Of a stretch of DNA of 5,696 nucleotides, positions 1 through 5,696 are shown one piece after another. The notes under the pieces were generated by a model that saw only the letters and a list, made by a program, of their open reading frames with translations, did no database searches and was not told where the DNA came from. The position numbers and the translations under genes are program-made. The DNA lies in the NCBI GenBank assembly GCA_044375105.1, contig JBILNK010000229.1, forward strand, positions 1 to 5,696, written 5' to 3'. This DNA comes from JBIKLM01 sp044375105. Its GTDB lineage: Bacteria > Planctomycetota > UBA1135 > GCA-002686595. Every line of letters starts with the position of its first letter. The first letter of the stretch is position 1.

Positions 1-561
1 GCCGATCGGCACGCGGGTCGAGCCCGGGGGCAGATGCCCGCTCTGGATCTCGAGCTCGATTTCGTAGGAAACCACGCGCCCGTCCGCGTACAGCACGTTG
101 GTGACCCCCGGGTGGTTCATGCCGGCGTGGTTGTCGCAGGCGACCACGGGCTCGGCCCCGGATTGGGGGTAGCTCAGCAGGGGGAAATTCTGATTGTCCC
201 GGGCGGCGTAGGCGCTGTGGGCGCCGTCGAGCTGGCTCAGGTCCCGGTACCAGCCGGCCGGGTCGGCCGGATCGAGGCCCAGGGACTCCGGCGCGACCCC
301 CGGGCAGGTCAGGAGCCGGGCATGCTGCGCGTCGTTGGGCCACACGCCGCCTTCGATCAAGGCGCCTAGGAAGCGCGCGCCCGAGCCCTCCGGCGGGTGG
401 CCGTGGCGTTTGGTGTATGCGAGCAGGCCGCGGTGGATCTTGAGCAGCTGCCGGATGCAGGCCTGCGCGTCGTCGCTGGTCTCGAGGACCGGGGAACTCG
501 CCGGGCGGGAGCAGGCGGCCAGCAGGAGCAGCGCGGCGATCGGGCGGAAGGAAGCGGCCAT
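1..561 (-). CDS. Predicted lipoprotein with pseudopilin-like H-X9-DG domain (3' end outside window)
   Basis: The frame is open for 187 codons from an ATG at 561-559 to the window edge, with no stop, so the C-terminus is missing. The start is fixed by the signal peptide that follows at once: a short n-region ending in Arg6, a hydrophobic stretch (residues 7-16, PIAALLLLAA) and a lipobox LAAC with Cys17 as the lipidation site. This predicts export and membrane anchoring. Residues 34-53 (AC..LL..H.GLLAYTK.HG) followed by a later CPG (residues 87-89) resemble the globular part of type II secretion-like pseudopilins. H150-D160-G161 form an exact H-X9-DG motif (HPGVTNVLYADG), as in prepilin-processing-associated H-X9-DG proteins. 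The usual N-terminal prepilin helix is absent and is replaced by the lipoprotein signal. No Shine-Dalgarno sequence is visible upstream. It lies 170 bp downstream of pdeM on the same strand, and read-through is possible but not shown. The function is unknown; the gene call is firm and the family assignment moderate. Confidence 0.8.
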   Translation of the reverse strand, partial: MAASFRPIAALLLLAACSRPASSPVLETSDDAQACIRQLLKIHRGLLAYTKRHGHPPEGSGARFLGALIEGGVWPNDAQHARLLTCPGVAPESLGLDPADPAGWYRDLSQLDGAHSAYAARDNQNFPLLSYPQSGAEPVVACDNHAGMNHPGVTNVLYADGRVVSYEIELEIQSGHLPPGSTRVPIG

Positions 562-731
562 GGGCAGAGGGTAGCGGTCGGCGCCGCCCGCTCGCACGCG
601 GGCGCGCGGGCCGGGCCGGGCGGCTCAAAGCGCTGCACGCGGCCGTGGGCCAGCGGCTGGCGGCTCAGGCCCCGTGGGACAGCCGGGTTTAGGAGCTCGA
701 GGAGGGTCCGGGCCGCCGGCCCGCGAACCGG
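562..731. other. Intergenic region between pdeM and the lipoprotein gene
   Basis: No coding frame here is convincing. Just after the pdeM stop, 709-714 and 718-723 form a 6-bp GC stem with a 3-base loop, but no T-run follows, so it is at best a weak terminator. Nearer the lipoprotein start, 583-590 and 617-624 are a perfect 8-bp inverted repeat (GCCGCCCG/CGGGCGGC) with a 26-base spacer. Both are of a kind expected in DNA of this GC content. I could not find a credible -35/-10 pair reading toward the lipoprotein, nor a Shine-Dalgarno sequence before its ATG. A promoter may be present in a form I cannot recognise. Confidence 0.6.
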
Positions 732-1463
732 TCAGGCGGGAGGCCAGGGGAAGACCCCTTCCGCGGAGCATAGGAAGCGCCGCTCTCCGGGATCCGCTGG
801 CGTCGGATGGATGCCGGTCAAGGATCCGAAGGCCGGAAGCACCAGTCCCGCGGGGCGCCGGGGGCTCCCGGGCAGCAGGCGGAAGCAGGGCGCGCGCACC
901 CGGGCGCCGGAACGGCCGCGCAGGTCGACCCCCGGGTGCAGGTGCCCGGCCAGCCAAAGGCGCGCCGATTCGCCCGGCCCGGGCGGACTTCGATCCGCGC
1001 GCTCGCCGGGCGGGTAATGGTGCAGCTCGAGCGCACCGATCCGCAGGGGCGCGTCGCGGCAGTCGAGGCCCCAGCCGCCCGGGGGATCGCCGGCGCGGCG
1101 ATCGTGGTTGCCGCGCACCAGCACGATCTCGAGGTCCCGGTGAGCGGCGAACCAGGCCGCGAGCTCGGCTTCGTTCTCGGGCGCCAGGCTGGTCTCGGAG
1201 TGGATCAGGTCCCCGAGCCAAACCAGGCTGCGGGGCCGGCAAGCGGCCAGCAGGCCGTCGAGGCGTTCCAGGTCGCGGGCCAGGGCCCCCGGGGGCACGG
1301 CCAGCCCGGCCGCGCGCAGGCTCTGGTCCTTGCCGAAATGCGCGTCGCTGGCGATCAGCAGGCCCAGCTCCGGCACGGCCAGGGCCCGCTCGCCGAACAG
1401 CAGCAGGCGCAGACCGGCCCATTCGAGCTCGAGGGGCTGCGCGGCGGGTGCGCTGGAACTCAT
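732..1463 (-). CDS. pdeM: Ligase-associated metallophosphoesterase endonuclease PdeM
   Basis: A 243-residue calcineurin-like metallophosphoesterase. The metal-binding motifs are complete and in order: SDAHFGK (D40, H42), WLGDLIH (D85, with H88 nearby), RGNHD (N119, H120), a His pair at 148-149 and GHLHP (H174, H176). The family-typical APCFRL (residues 191-196) and LPAFGSLTG (residues 209-217) follow. In Pseudomonas putida the homologue from the same kind of gene cluster (MPE) is known as a Mn2+-dependent DNA endonuclease, so this protein is expected to cut DNA in a repair context in the cytoplasm. The ATG at 1463 was chosen because it overlaps the helicase stop by 4 bases (ATGA) and is followed directly by the family N-terminus. 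The frame stays open upstream to 1649, but that stretch is low-complexity sequence antiparallel to nothing and lies within helicase codons. Only a weak GGAA (1474-1471) precedes the ATG, so translation probably depends on coupling to the helicase. A Pro/Gly-rich loop (residues 151-167) precedes the GHLHP motif. It is the last gene of the operon. Confidence 0.93.
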   Translation of the reverse strand: MSSSAPAAQPLELEWAGLRLLLFGERALAVPELGLLIASDAHFGKDQSLRAAGLAVPPGALARDLERLDGLLAACRPRSLVWLGDLIHSETSLAPENEAELAAWFAAHRDLEIVLVRGNHDRRAGDPPGGWGLDCRDAPLRIGALELHHYPPGERADRSPPGPGESARLWLAGHLHPGVDLRGRSGARVRAPCFRLLPGSPRRPAGLVLPAFGSLTGIHPTPADPGERRFLCSAEGVFPWPPA

Positions 1464-4072
1464 GCCGGGGTTCCGCGCGGGTTGCGGCGGGGCCGGGACG
1501 CGGAGCGCGCATCCGCCGACGCCGGATGCGGCGGCCGATGGCGGCCCATCGGCCGGCGTCCGCGGGCCCGTTCGAGCTCGGCGGCCATGGCTGCCAGGCG
1601 CTGCTCGAAGCTCTCGCTCGACAGGCGCTCGCGGATCGCCTCGGCCCACAGGGCGAATCCGAAGGGCGAGAGCGTCGCGGTCTCGTGCACGTGCCAGCGC
1701 TGGCCGGCCAGACGCTCGAGGGTTGCGGAAAGGCGCTCGAATTCGAGCTGTTCCTCGAGCACCTCGCGGCGCGCCTGGGCCAGCAGCAGATGGTCGGGCT
1801 CGTAGCGCGAGAGGGTGTCGAACAACAGGCCACTCGACATCTGCAGGTCCTTGGCCGCGCGCCGCTCGCCCGGGAAACCCTGGAAGATCAAGCCCGCCAC
1901 GCGGGCCACCTCGCGGAAGCGGCGGCGCGCGAGCTCGGAGCCGTTGAGGCAGCCCAAGAGGTCCGCGAGCAGGTCGCGCGGGGAGAGCAGCTCGCAGAGG
2001 AGTTCGCCGGTCAGGTCCAGGGGCTCGCGGGTCAGGAGGTGCAGCCCGATGTCGTTCACATAGGCGGCCACCGAACAGGGCGCGCGCCGGGTCAGGCGAA
2101 AGGCCATCAGCGCCGCCAGGCCCTCATGGCACGAGCGGCCGGCGAAGGGGTAGACGAACAGGTGCTGGCCCTCGTGGGTTTGGCTGAGTTCGATCAGCAG
2201 CTCGTCCGGCGCGGGTACGCGCGAGAGGCGCTGCTGCTCGGCCAGGGTCTCGGCCATGAACTCGAGCTCGGGGCTGTCCGGGCGCCCGGCGAGGTGCTTG
2301 GCCAGCTCGGCGCGCAGGCCGTCGGCGAGTTCGCTCGAGAGCGGCATGCGCCCGCCCATCCAGCGCGGCGGATCCCCATCCCCGTTGGCGCCCCGCACCA
2401 AACGCACGGTCGCTTCGAGCCCCTGGAGCCGCAGCAGCTCCACGTGCTGTCCCGCGAAGCGGAAGCGGTCGCCGGGCTTGAGCCGCGCCACGAAGCCCTC
2501 TTCGATCGTGCCCAGCCGGCGGCCGTTCTGGAAGCGCACCGCCACGGCCTGGTCGGAGACGATCGTGCCGATCGCCAAACGGTGGCGGCGCGCCAGGGTC
2601 TGGCTGCGGATCGCCAGGCGGCCGTCCGGTAGTTCCACCAGCCGCGCGAAGCGCTCGTAGGCCCGCAGGGTTTCGCCGCCGAAGCGCACGAAGTCGAGCA
2701 CGAAACGCCATTCCGCTTCGCTGAGCTCCGCGAAAGCGTGGGTCCCGCGCAGCTCCTCCAGCAGCTCGGCGGGCGCCAGGGGGCCCGCGCAGGCCAGGGA
2801 AACCACGTGCTGGCAGAGCACGTCCAGGGGCCGCTGGCGCTGGCCGCCCAGGGGCGTTTTCGACTCCAACCGCCCGTTGGCCAGGGCGGCGCGGGCGGCC
2901 GAGAACTCGAGCACTTCGAGGGCCTGGGTCGGCACGCACAGCACGCGGCTGGCGCGACCCGGGGCGTGTCCCGATCGCCCGGCCCGCTGGGAAAGGCGCG
3001 CGACGCCCTTGGGGCTGCCGATCTGCACCACCAGGGACACGGCGGAGAAATCGACCCCCAGATCCAGGCTCGAAGTGGCCACGCAGGCCTTGAGGCGACC
3101 GGCCGCCAGCTCGCTCTCGACGAAGCGCCGCAGGTCGGCGTCCAGGGAGCCGTGGTGCAGCCCGAGGGCCCCGGCCCAATCGGGGCGCGCTTGGAGCAGG
3201 GCCTGGTACCAGCGCTCCGCCTGGGCGCGGGTGTTGGTGAACAGCAGCGCGCTCTGGCCGGCGGGCAAGGGATCGAGCCGCGTGAGCAGGTCCGGCAGCA
3301 GCGGCAAGCCCATGTGGCCGCCCCAGGGCAGGCGCTCGCCGTCTTCGGGCAGCAGGGTCTCGATCTCGAGGGCCTTCTGGGTGCGCGGCGCGATCAGGCG
3401 CGCGCGGCGCCGCGGACCGACCAGGGCCTGCGCGGCCTGCTCCAGATTGCCGAGCGTGGCCGACAGGCCCATGGTCACCAGCCCGGGGAAACTTCGGCGC
3501 AGGCGGGCCAAGCAGAGCTCCGCCAAAACGCCGCGCTTGCTGCCGAGCAGCTCGTGCCATTCGTCGACGACCACGGCCTCGAGCCCGGCCAGTTCGCCCG
3601 CGAATCCGGGCCGTGTCAAGAGCAACGCCAGGGACTCCGGGGTCGTCACCAGCACCTCGGGCGGTCGCTCGAGCTGGCGCTGCTTGCGGCCCGAGGGCGT
3701 GTCGCCGGTGCGGGCTTCGACGCGCCAGGCCGGCAGCACCTCCGCCAGGGCCTGGCCCAGGTTCTTGGCCAGGTCCTGGGCCAAGGCGCGCACGGGCGTC
3801 AGCCACAGGAGCCGCAGCCCGGAGCCGCCCGGCGCCGCTTCGAGCCCGCGCCAGACCGCGCCGAACAGCCCGGCCAGGCTCTTGCCGGAACCGGTCGGTG
3901 CGTGCACCAAGGCGTCGATGCCGGCGCGCAGGCAGCGCCAGGCCTCGAGCTGGAACTCGGCGGGCTCGCTGCCGCGGCGCTCGAACCAGGCCAGCAGGGC
4001 GCGCGGCGGTGCTGCGTCGTCCGGGAGCGCCGCGCCTGGGTCCGTGTCCCTGCGCAGGGGTGCGAGGCTCAC
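1460..4072 (-). CDS. Ligase-associated DEXH-box helicase (Lhr-Core type)
   Basis: An 870-residue superfamily 2 helicase. RecA domain 1 (about 25-225) has FQ..AW (residues 40-45), Walker A HAPTGSGKS (57-65, K64), TPVRALAQD (92-100), TTPES (143-147), the DEXH box VVVDEWHEL (D170, E171, H173) and LSATLGN (203-209). RecA domain 2 (about 230-400) has LLFTNTR (276-282), ATSSLDLGVDF (332-342) and QRAGRSGH (362-369; R363 and R366 are the likely ATP-contacting arginines). A winged-helix region and the Lhr-Core beta-barrel region follow to about 835. Lhr-Core enzymes translocate 3'-5' on single-stranded DNA with ATP hydrolysis and unwind duplexes. Here it would serve the same repair process as the neighbouring ligase and nucleases. 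The GTG start is supported by a GTGA overlap with the ligase stop and a GGGGAGG Shine-Dalgarno sequence 7 bases upstream. The conserved sequence ends near residue 835 (LSSESFEQRLAAMAAELE). The last 35 residues are an Arg/Pro-rich, probably disordered tail whose DNA contains two hairpins. Confidence 0.95.
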   Translation of the reverse strand: MSLAPLRRDTDPGAALPDDAAPPRALLAWFERRGSEPAEFQLEAWRCLRAGIDALVHAPTGSGKSLAGLFGAVWRGLEAAPGGSGLRLLWLTPVRALAQDLAKNLGQALAEVLPAWRVEARTGDTPSGRKQRQLERPPEVLVTTPESLALLLTRPGFAGELAGLEAVVVDEWHELLGSKRGVLAELCLARLRRSFPGLVTMGLSATLGNLEQAAQALVGPRRRARLIAPRTQKALEIETLLPEDGERLPWGGHMGLPLLPDLLTRLDPLPAGQSALLFTNTRAQAERWYQALLQARPDWAGALGLHHGSLDADLRRFVESELAAGRLKACVATSSLDLGVDFSAVSLVVQIGSPKGVARLSQRAGRSGHAPGRASRVLCVPTQALEVLEFSAARAALANGRLESKTPLGGQRQRPLDVLCQHVVSLACAGPLAPAELLEELRGTHAFAELSEAEWRFVLDFVRFGGETLRAYERFARLVELPDGRLAIRSQTLARRHRLAIGTIVSDQAVAVRFQNGRRLGTIEEGFVARLKPGDRFRFAGQHVELLRLQGLEATVRLVRGANGDGDPPRWMGGRMPLSSELADGLRAELAKHLAGRPDSPELEFMAETLAEQQRLSRVPAPDELLIELSQTHEGQHLFVYPFAGRSCHEGLAALMAFRLTRRAPCSVAAYVNDIGLHLLTREPLDLTGELLCELLSPRDLLADLLGCLNGSELARRRFREVARVAGLIFQGFPGERRAAKDLQMSSGLLFDTLSRYEPDHLLLAQARREVLEEQLEFERLSATLERLAGQRWHVHETATLSPFGFALWAEAIRERLSSESFEQRLAAMAAELERARGRRPMGRHRPPHPASADARSASRPRRNPRGTPA
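1508..1555 (-). repeat. Two adjacent perfect stem-loops within the helicase 3' end
   Basis: Positions 1532-1541 pair perfectly with 1546-1555 (10 bp, CGGCCGATGG/CCATCGGCCG, 4-base loop). Immediately beside this, 1508-1515 pair with 1523-1530 (8 bp, CGCATCCG/CGGATGCG, 7-base loop). A third, mutually exclusive pairing joins 1518-1525 to 1553-1560 (GACGCCGG/CCGGCGTC, 8 bp). In the transcript these structures sit 44 bases or more upstream of the pdeM ATG, inside the codons of the helicase's non-conserved tail. The structure is seen directly in the sequence. A role in coupling, mRNA stability or an inserted palindromic element is inference, and high GC content makes chance pairing easier. Confidence 0.5.
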
Positions 4073-5667
4073 GGGCTGGCCTCCCCGGCGAGCAGGGCCT
4101 CGAGGGTTTCGAGGCGCTCGGCGTCCGCGGGGCCCTTGTCGCGCCGCCAGCGCTCGAGGCGTGGGAAACGCAGCGCCAGCCCGGCCTTGTGGCGGCGGCT
4201 CCGCTGCAGCCCCTCGAAGGCCACCTCGAACACCAGCGCCGGCTCGACCGTTCGAACCGGACCGAAGCGCCCGGTCGTATGGCGGCGCACGAAGCGGTCG
4301 ATCTCACCCAGCTCCGCTTCGGTCAAGCCCGAATAGGCCTTGGTCAGGGTGCACAGCTCGCCGCCGCGCCAGACCGCCAGGGTGTAATCGCTGTAGAGGT
4401 CGGCGCGGCGCCCGTGGCCTTTCTGGGCCGCCACCAGGACCAGGTCGGCCGTGTAGGGCGCGAGTTTCCACTTGAACCAGTCGCCGCGCACGCGCCCCAC
4501 GCCGTAGGGGCTGGCGCGGCGCTTCAGCATCAAGCCCTCGGCGCCCGCCGCGCGCGCGCACTCCCGCAGGCGCGCGCGCTCGGCCCAATCCCCGGGCGGC
4601 AGCAGCGGCGCCAGCCGCAGAGCGCCGTGGGGCGGAAAGCCCTCGGCCAGGGCCTCGAGGGCGGCGCGGCGCGCGTGGAAGGGCTCGCCGCGGAGATCCC
4701 GGCCCTCCGCTTCGAGCAGGTCGTAGGCCAAGAGCAGCGCCGGCGAGCGCTCGAGCATGGCGCGGCTCGGGCGGCGGCGCAGGAGCCGCTCCTGCAGGCG
4801 CGCGAAAGGCAGCGGCCGCGCGCCGCTCCCGATCAGCAGCTCGCCATCGAGCACGGTGCCGAGCGGCAGGGCCATGGCCGCCGCCAGGACTTCGGGAAAA
4901 CCGGGCGAGAGCAGCTCTTCGCCGCGGCTCCACAGGGCGGGCTCCGGGCCGCGCCGCAGCAACTGCGCCCGGGCGCCGTCCCACTTCCATTCCGCGGTGA
5001 AGTCCTCGGCCGGGCCGAGTTCCGCGGGGTCCCCGGCCACGGCCTGGGCCAGCAGGAACGGGTAGGGGCGCGCCGGATCGCGCTCGCTGGCGGGCGCCAG
5101 CAACGCCTCGAAAGCCGCGGCCGTGGGCTCGAATCCGCCCGCCAGGCGCTGGGCGATCAGGGCCGGCTCCAGGCCGCCGAGGCGCGCCAGGGCCTGACGC
5201 AGCAACCCCGCGCTGACGCCCACCCGGAAGGCCCCGGTCAGGAGCTTGTTGAACACCAGCCGCTCGCGGGTGTCGAGCCGGCGCCAGGTGTCGAGCAGCA
5301 GGGCCTCGCGCTCGGGGCGGGGCAGCTGGCTGAGGGGCTCGAGCCGCGCGGCGATCAGCTCGGCCAGCGAGCCCTCGAGACCGGCCTGTGGAGCAGGCAG
5401 CAACAGCGCCAGGGTTTCGGCCAGATCGCCGACCGTGTCGTAGCACTCCTCCACGAGCCACAGGGCGAGACCGCTCTCGGCGGCCGCCAGGCGGCGCAGA
5501 TCGGCGCCGGACAGGGGGCGCCGTCCGCGCCCGCCGGACAGGAGGCATAGGGCCCAGGCGGCGTCGGCGGGCGGCGCGCTTTGGAAGTAGCGCTCGAGGG
5601 CCGCCAGCTTGTCGCTGCTGCGGCTCTGGCCATCGAGGGCGAAGAACAGGGCGGCGAACTCCCTCAC
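4069..5667 (-). CDS. ATP-dependent DNA ligase of the ligase-associated repair cassette
   Basis: A 532-residue nick-sealing ligase that uses ATP. The N-terminal DNA-binding domain (about 1-200) begins with the family pattern FAALFFALD...K, then APPADAAWAL and, further on, WLVEECYDTVGDLAET. The adenylation domain has motif I EWKWDGAR (residues 226-233; K228 is the AMP-accepting lysine), SRGEE (247-251), motif III VLDGELLI (272-279, E276), AYDLLEA (314-320), motif IV AEGLMLKRR (376-384, E377 and K382) and motif V WFKWK (397-401, K399 and K401). An OB-fold follows, ending in EVAFEGLQRS (481-490) and LRFPRLERWRRDK (499-511), both typical of this bacterial ATP-ligase group. All catalytic residues are present and the length is normal for the family. 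The GTG start is supported by a GGGAGG Shine-Dalgarno sequence 7 bases upstream, a GTGA overlap with an upstream frame, and family N-terminal sequence from residue 1. It overlaps the helicase gene by 4 bases. It would seal nicks left by the associated nucleases, in addition to the cell's presumed essential NAD+-dependent ligase. Confidence 0.96.
   Translation of the reverse strand: MREFAALFFALDGQSRSSDKLAALERYFQSAPPADAAWALCLLSGGRGRRPLSGADLRRLAAAESGLALWLVEECYDTVGDLAETLALLLPAPQAGLEGSLAELIAARLEPLSQLPRPEREALLLDTWRRLDTRERLVFNKLLTGAFRVGVSAGLLRQALARLGGLEPALIAQRLAGGFEPTAAAFEALLAPASERDPARPYPFLLAQAVAGDPAELGPAEDFTAEWKWDGARAQLLRRGPEPALWSRGEELLSPGFPEVLAAAMALPLGTVLDGELLIGSGARPLPFARLQERLLRRRPSRAMLERSPALLLAYDLLEAEGRDLRGEPFHARRAALEALAEGFPPHGALRLAPLLPPGDWAERARLRECARAAGAEGLMLKRRASPYGVGRVRGDWFKWKLAPYTADLVLVAAQKGHGRRADLYSDYTLAVWRGGELCTLTKAYSGLTEAELGEIDRFVRRHTTGRFGPVRTVEPALVFEVAFEGLQRSRRHKAGLALRFPRLERWRRDKGPADAERLETLEALLAGEASP
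4080..4086 (-). promoter_or_regulatory. Shine-Dalgarno sequence of the helicase gene
   Basis: On the minus strand 4086-4080 reads GGGGAGG, complementary to the usual CCUCC of 16S rRNA, with 7 bases before the GTG at 4072. It lies inside the last codons of the ligase gene. It decides in favour of this GTG and fits re-initiation by ribosomes finishing the ligase. Confidence 0.75.
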
Positions 5668-5696
5668 GCCTGGGCCTCCCTCCGGGAACCCCGGTC
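5664..5696 (-). CDS. C-terminal end of an upstream gene, probably the ligase-associated exonuclease (5' end outside window)
   Basis: A frame open from the window edge reads D-R-G-S-R-R-E-A-Q-A and stops at a TGA at 5666-5664, which overlaps the ligase GTG as GTGA. Ten residues cannot identify a family. The call rests on context: the other two junctions in this operon have the same 4-base overlap, and in this cassette the gene directly before the ligase is commonly a beta-lactamase-fold (beta-CASP/SNM1-like) ligase-associated exonuclease. The charged, low-complexity tail is compatible with a protein's C-terminus but not diagnostic. Confidence 0.5.
   Translation of the reverse strand, partial: DRGSRREAQA
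5675..5680 (-). promoter_or_regulatory. Shine-Dalgarno sequence of the ligase gene
   Basis: On the minus strand 5680-5675 reads GGGAGG with 7 bases before the GTG at 5667. The spacing is the same as for the helicase gene, and it supports GTG as the true ligase start. Confidence 0.75.

Noticed and set aside
583..624. 8-bp inverted repeat with a 26-base spacer as an operator for the lipoprotein gene
   Set aside because: The arms are pure G/C, no promoter elements can be placed next to it, and such pairs arise easily at this composition.
366..638. Minus-strand 90-codon open frame in the left part
   Set aside because: It is out of frame with the lipoprotein gene, which has a signal peptide, lipobox and H-X9-DG motif; this frame shows only Arg/Pro/Ala-rich sequence.
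709..723. Hairpin just after the pdeM stop as an intrinsic terminator
   Set aside because: The stem is only 6 bp with no following T-run on the minus strand. Such short GC stems are common here.
1464..1649. N-terminal extension of pdeM by 62 codons
   Set aside because: The extra residues are Arg/Pro/Gly-rich and unlike the family. The ATG at 1463 overlaps the helicase stop as at the other junctions and begins the family-like sequence.
674..2632. Long plus-strand open frame of about 650 codons opposite pdeM and the helicase
   Set aside because: Its translation is low-complexity Arg/Gly/Ala/Pro-rich without recognisable motifs, and it lies opposite two genes with full sets of conserved motifs. 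At this GC content stop codons are rare in shadow frames.
4551..4578. Two CGCGCGCG runs separated by 12 bases, as a Z-DNA or cruciform site
   Set aside because: They encode Arg and Ala in the conserved ligase stretch before motif IV, so codon choice in GC-rich DNA explains them.
2738..5550. Long plus-strand open frames opposite the helicase and ligase (2738-4336 and 3613-5550)
   Set aside because: They are Gln/Gly/Ala/Arg-rich with no domain signature, and they span the helicase-ligase junction. They are explained as antisense shadows of GC-rich codons.
1733..5600. Frequent CTCGAG/GCTCGAG words across the window as a dispersed motif
   Set aside because: They correspond to Leu-Glu and Leu-Glu-Arg codon pairs of the preferred codons in the minus-strand genes, not to a spaced repeat family.

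Overview
The window is very GC-rich bacterial DNA in which every convincing gene lies on the minus strand, so transcription runs from right to left. Codons end overwhelmingly in G or C, and stop-free antisense frames are therefore long and uninformative. The left-hand gene carries a C-terminal H-X9-DG motif, a class of protein that is especially abundant in Planctomycetota. A high-GC planctomycete or a related environmental lineage is the best guess from sequence alone, but this is weak taxonomic evidence and no rRNA or other marker is present.

Right to centre (5696 down to 732): a compact DNA-repair operon. The last ten codons of an upstream gene (5696-5664) run into an ATP-dependent DNA ligase (5667-4069). 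This is followed by an Lhr-Core type DEXH-box helicase (4072-1460) and a metallophosphoesterase-fold endonuclease, PdeM (1463-732). Each of the three junctions is a 4-base stop/start overlap (GTGA, GTGA, ATGA), so the genes are almost certainly co-transcribed and translationally coupled. Two of the starts have a clear Shine-Dalgarno sequence exactly 7 bases upstream. This gene set and order match the known 'ligase-associated' DNA damage response cassette (exonuclease, ligase, DEXH helicase, endonuclease), which predicts that the cut-off upstream gene is the ligase-associated exonuclease. Together the products would process nucleic acid ends or branched structures (exo- and endonuclease), remodel them (3'-5' translocating helicase) and seal nicks (ligase).

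Left (731-562): a 170-bp gap with GC-rich inverted repeats but no recognisable promoter or U-tract terminator. Then (561-1, running off the window) comes a predicted lipoprotein. Its mature part resembles the globular domain of H-X9-DG pseudopilins, and it is probably unrelated to the repair operon.

The cassette is an established system, not a new one. The least-explained features are a pair of perfect hairpins, with a competing alternative pairing, inside the codons of the helicase's non-conserved basic tail just upstream of pdeM, and the lipoprotein form of an H-X9-DG protein.
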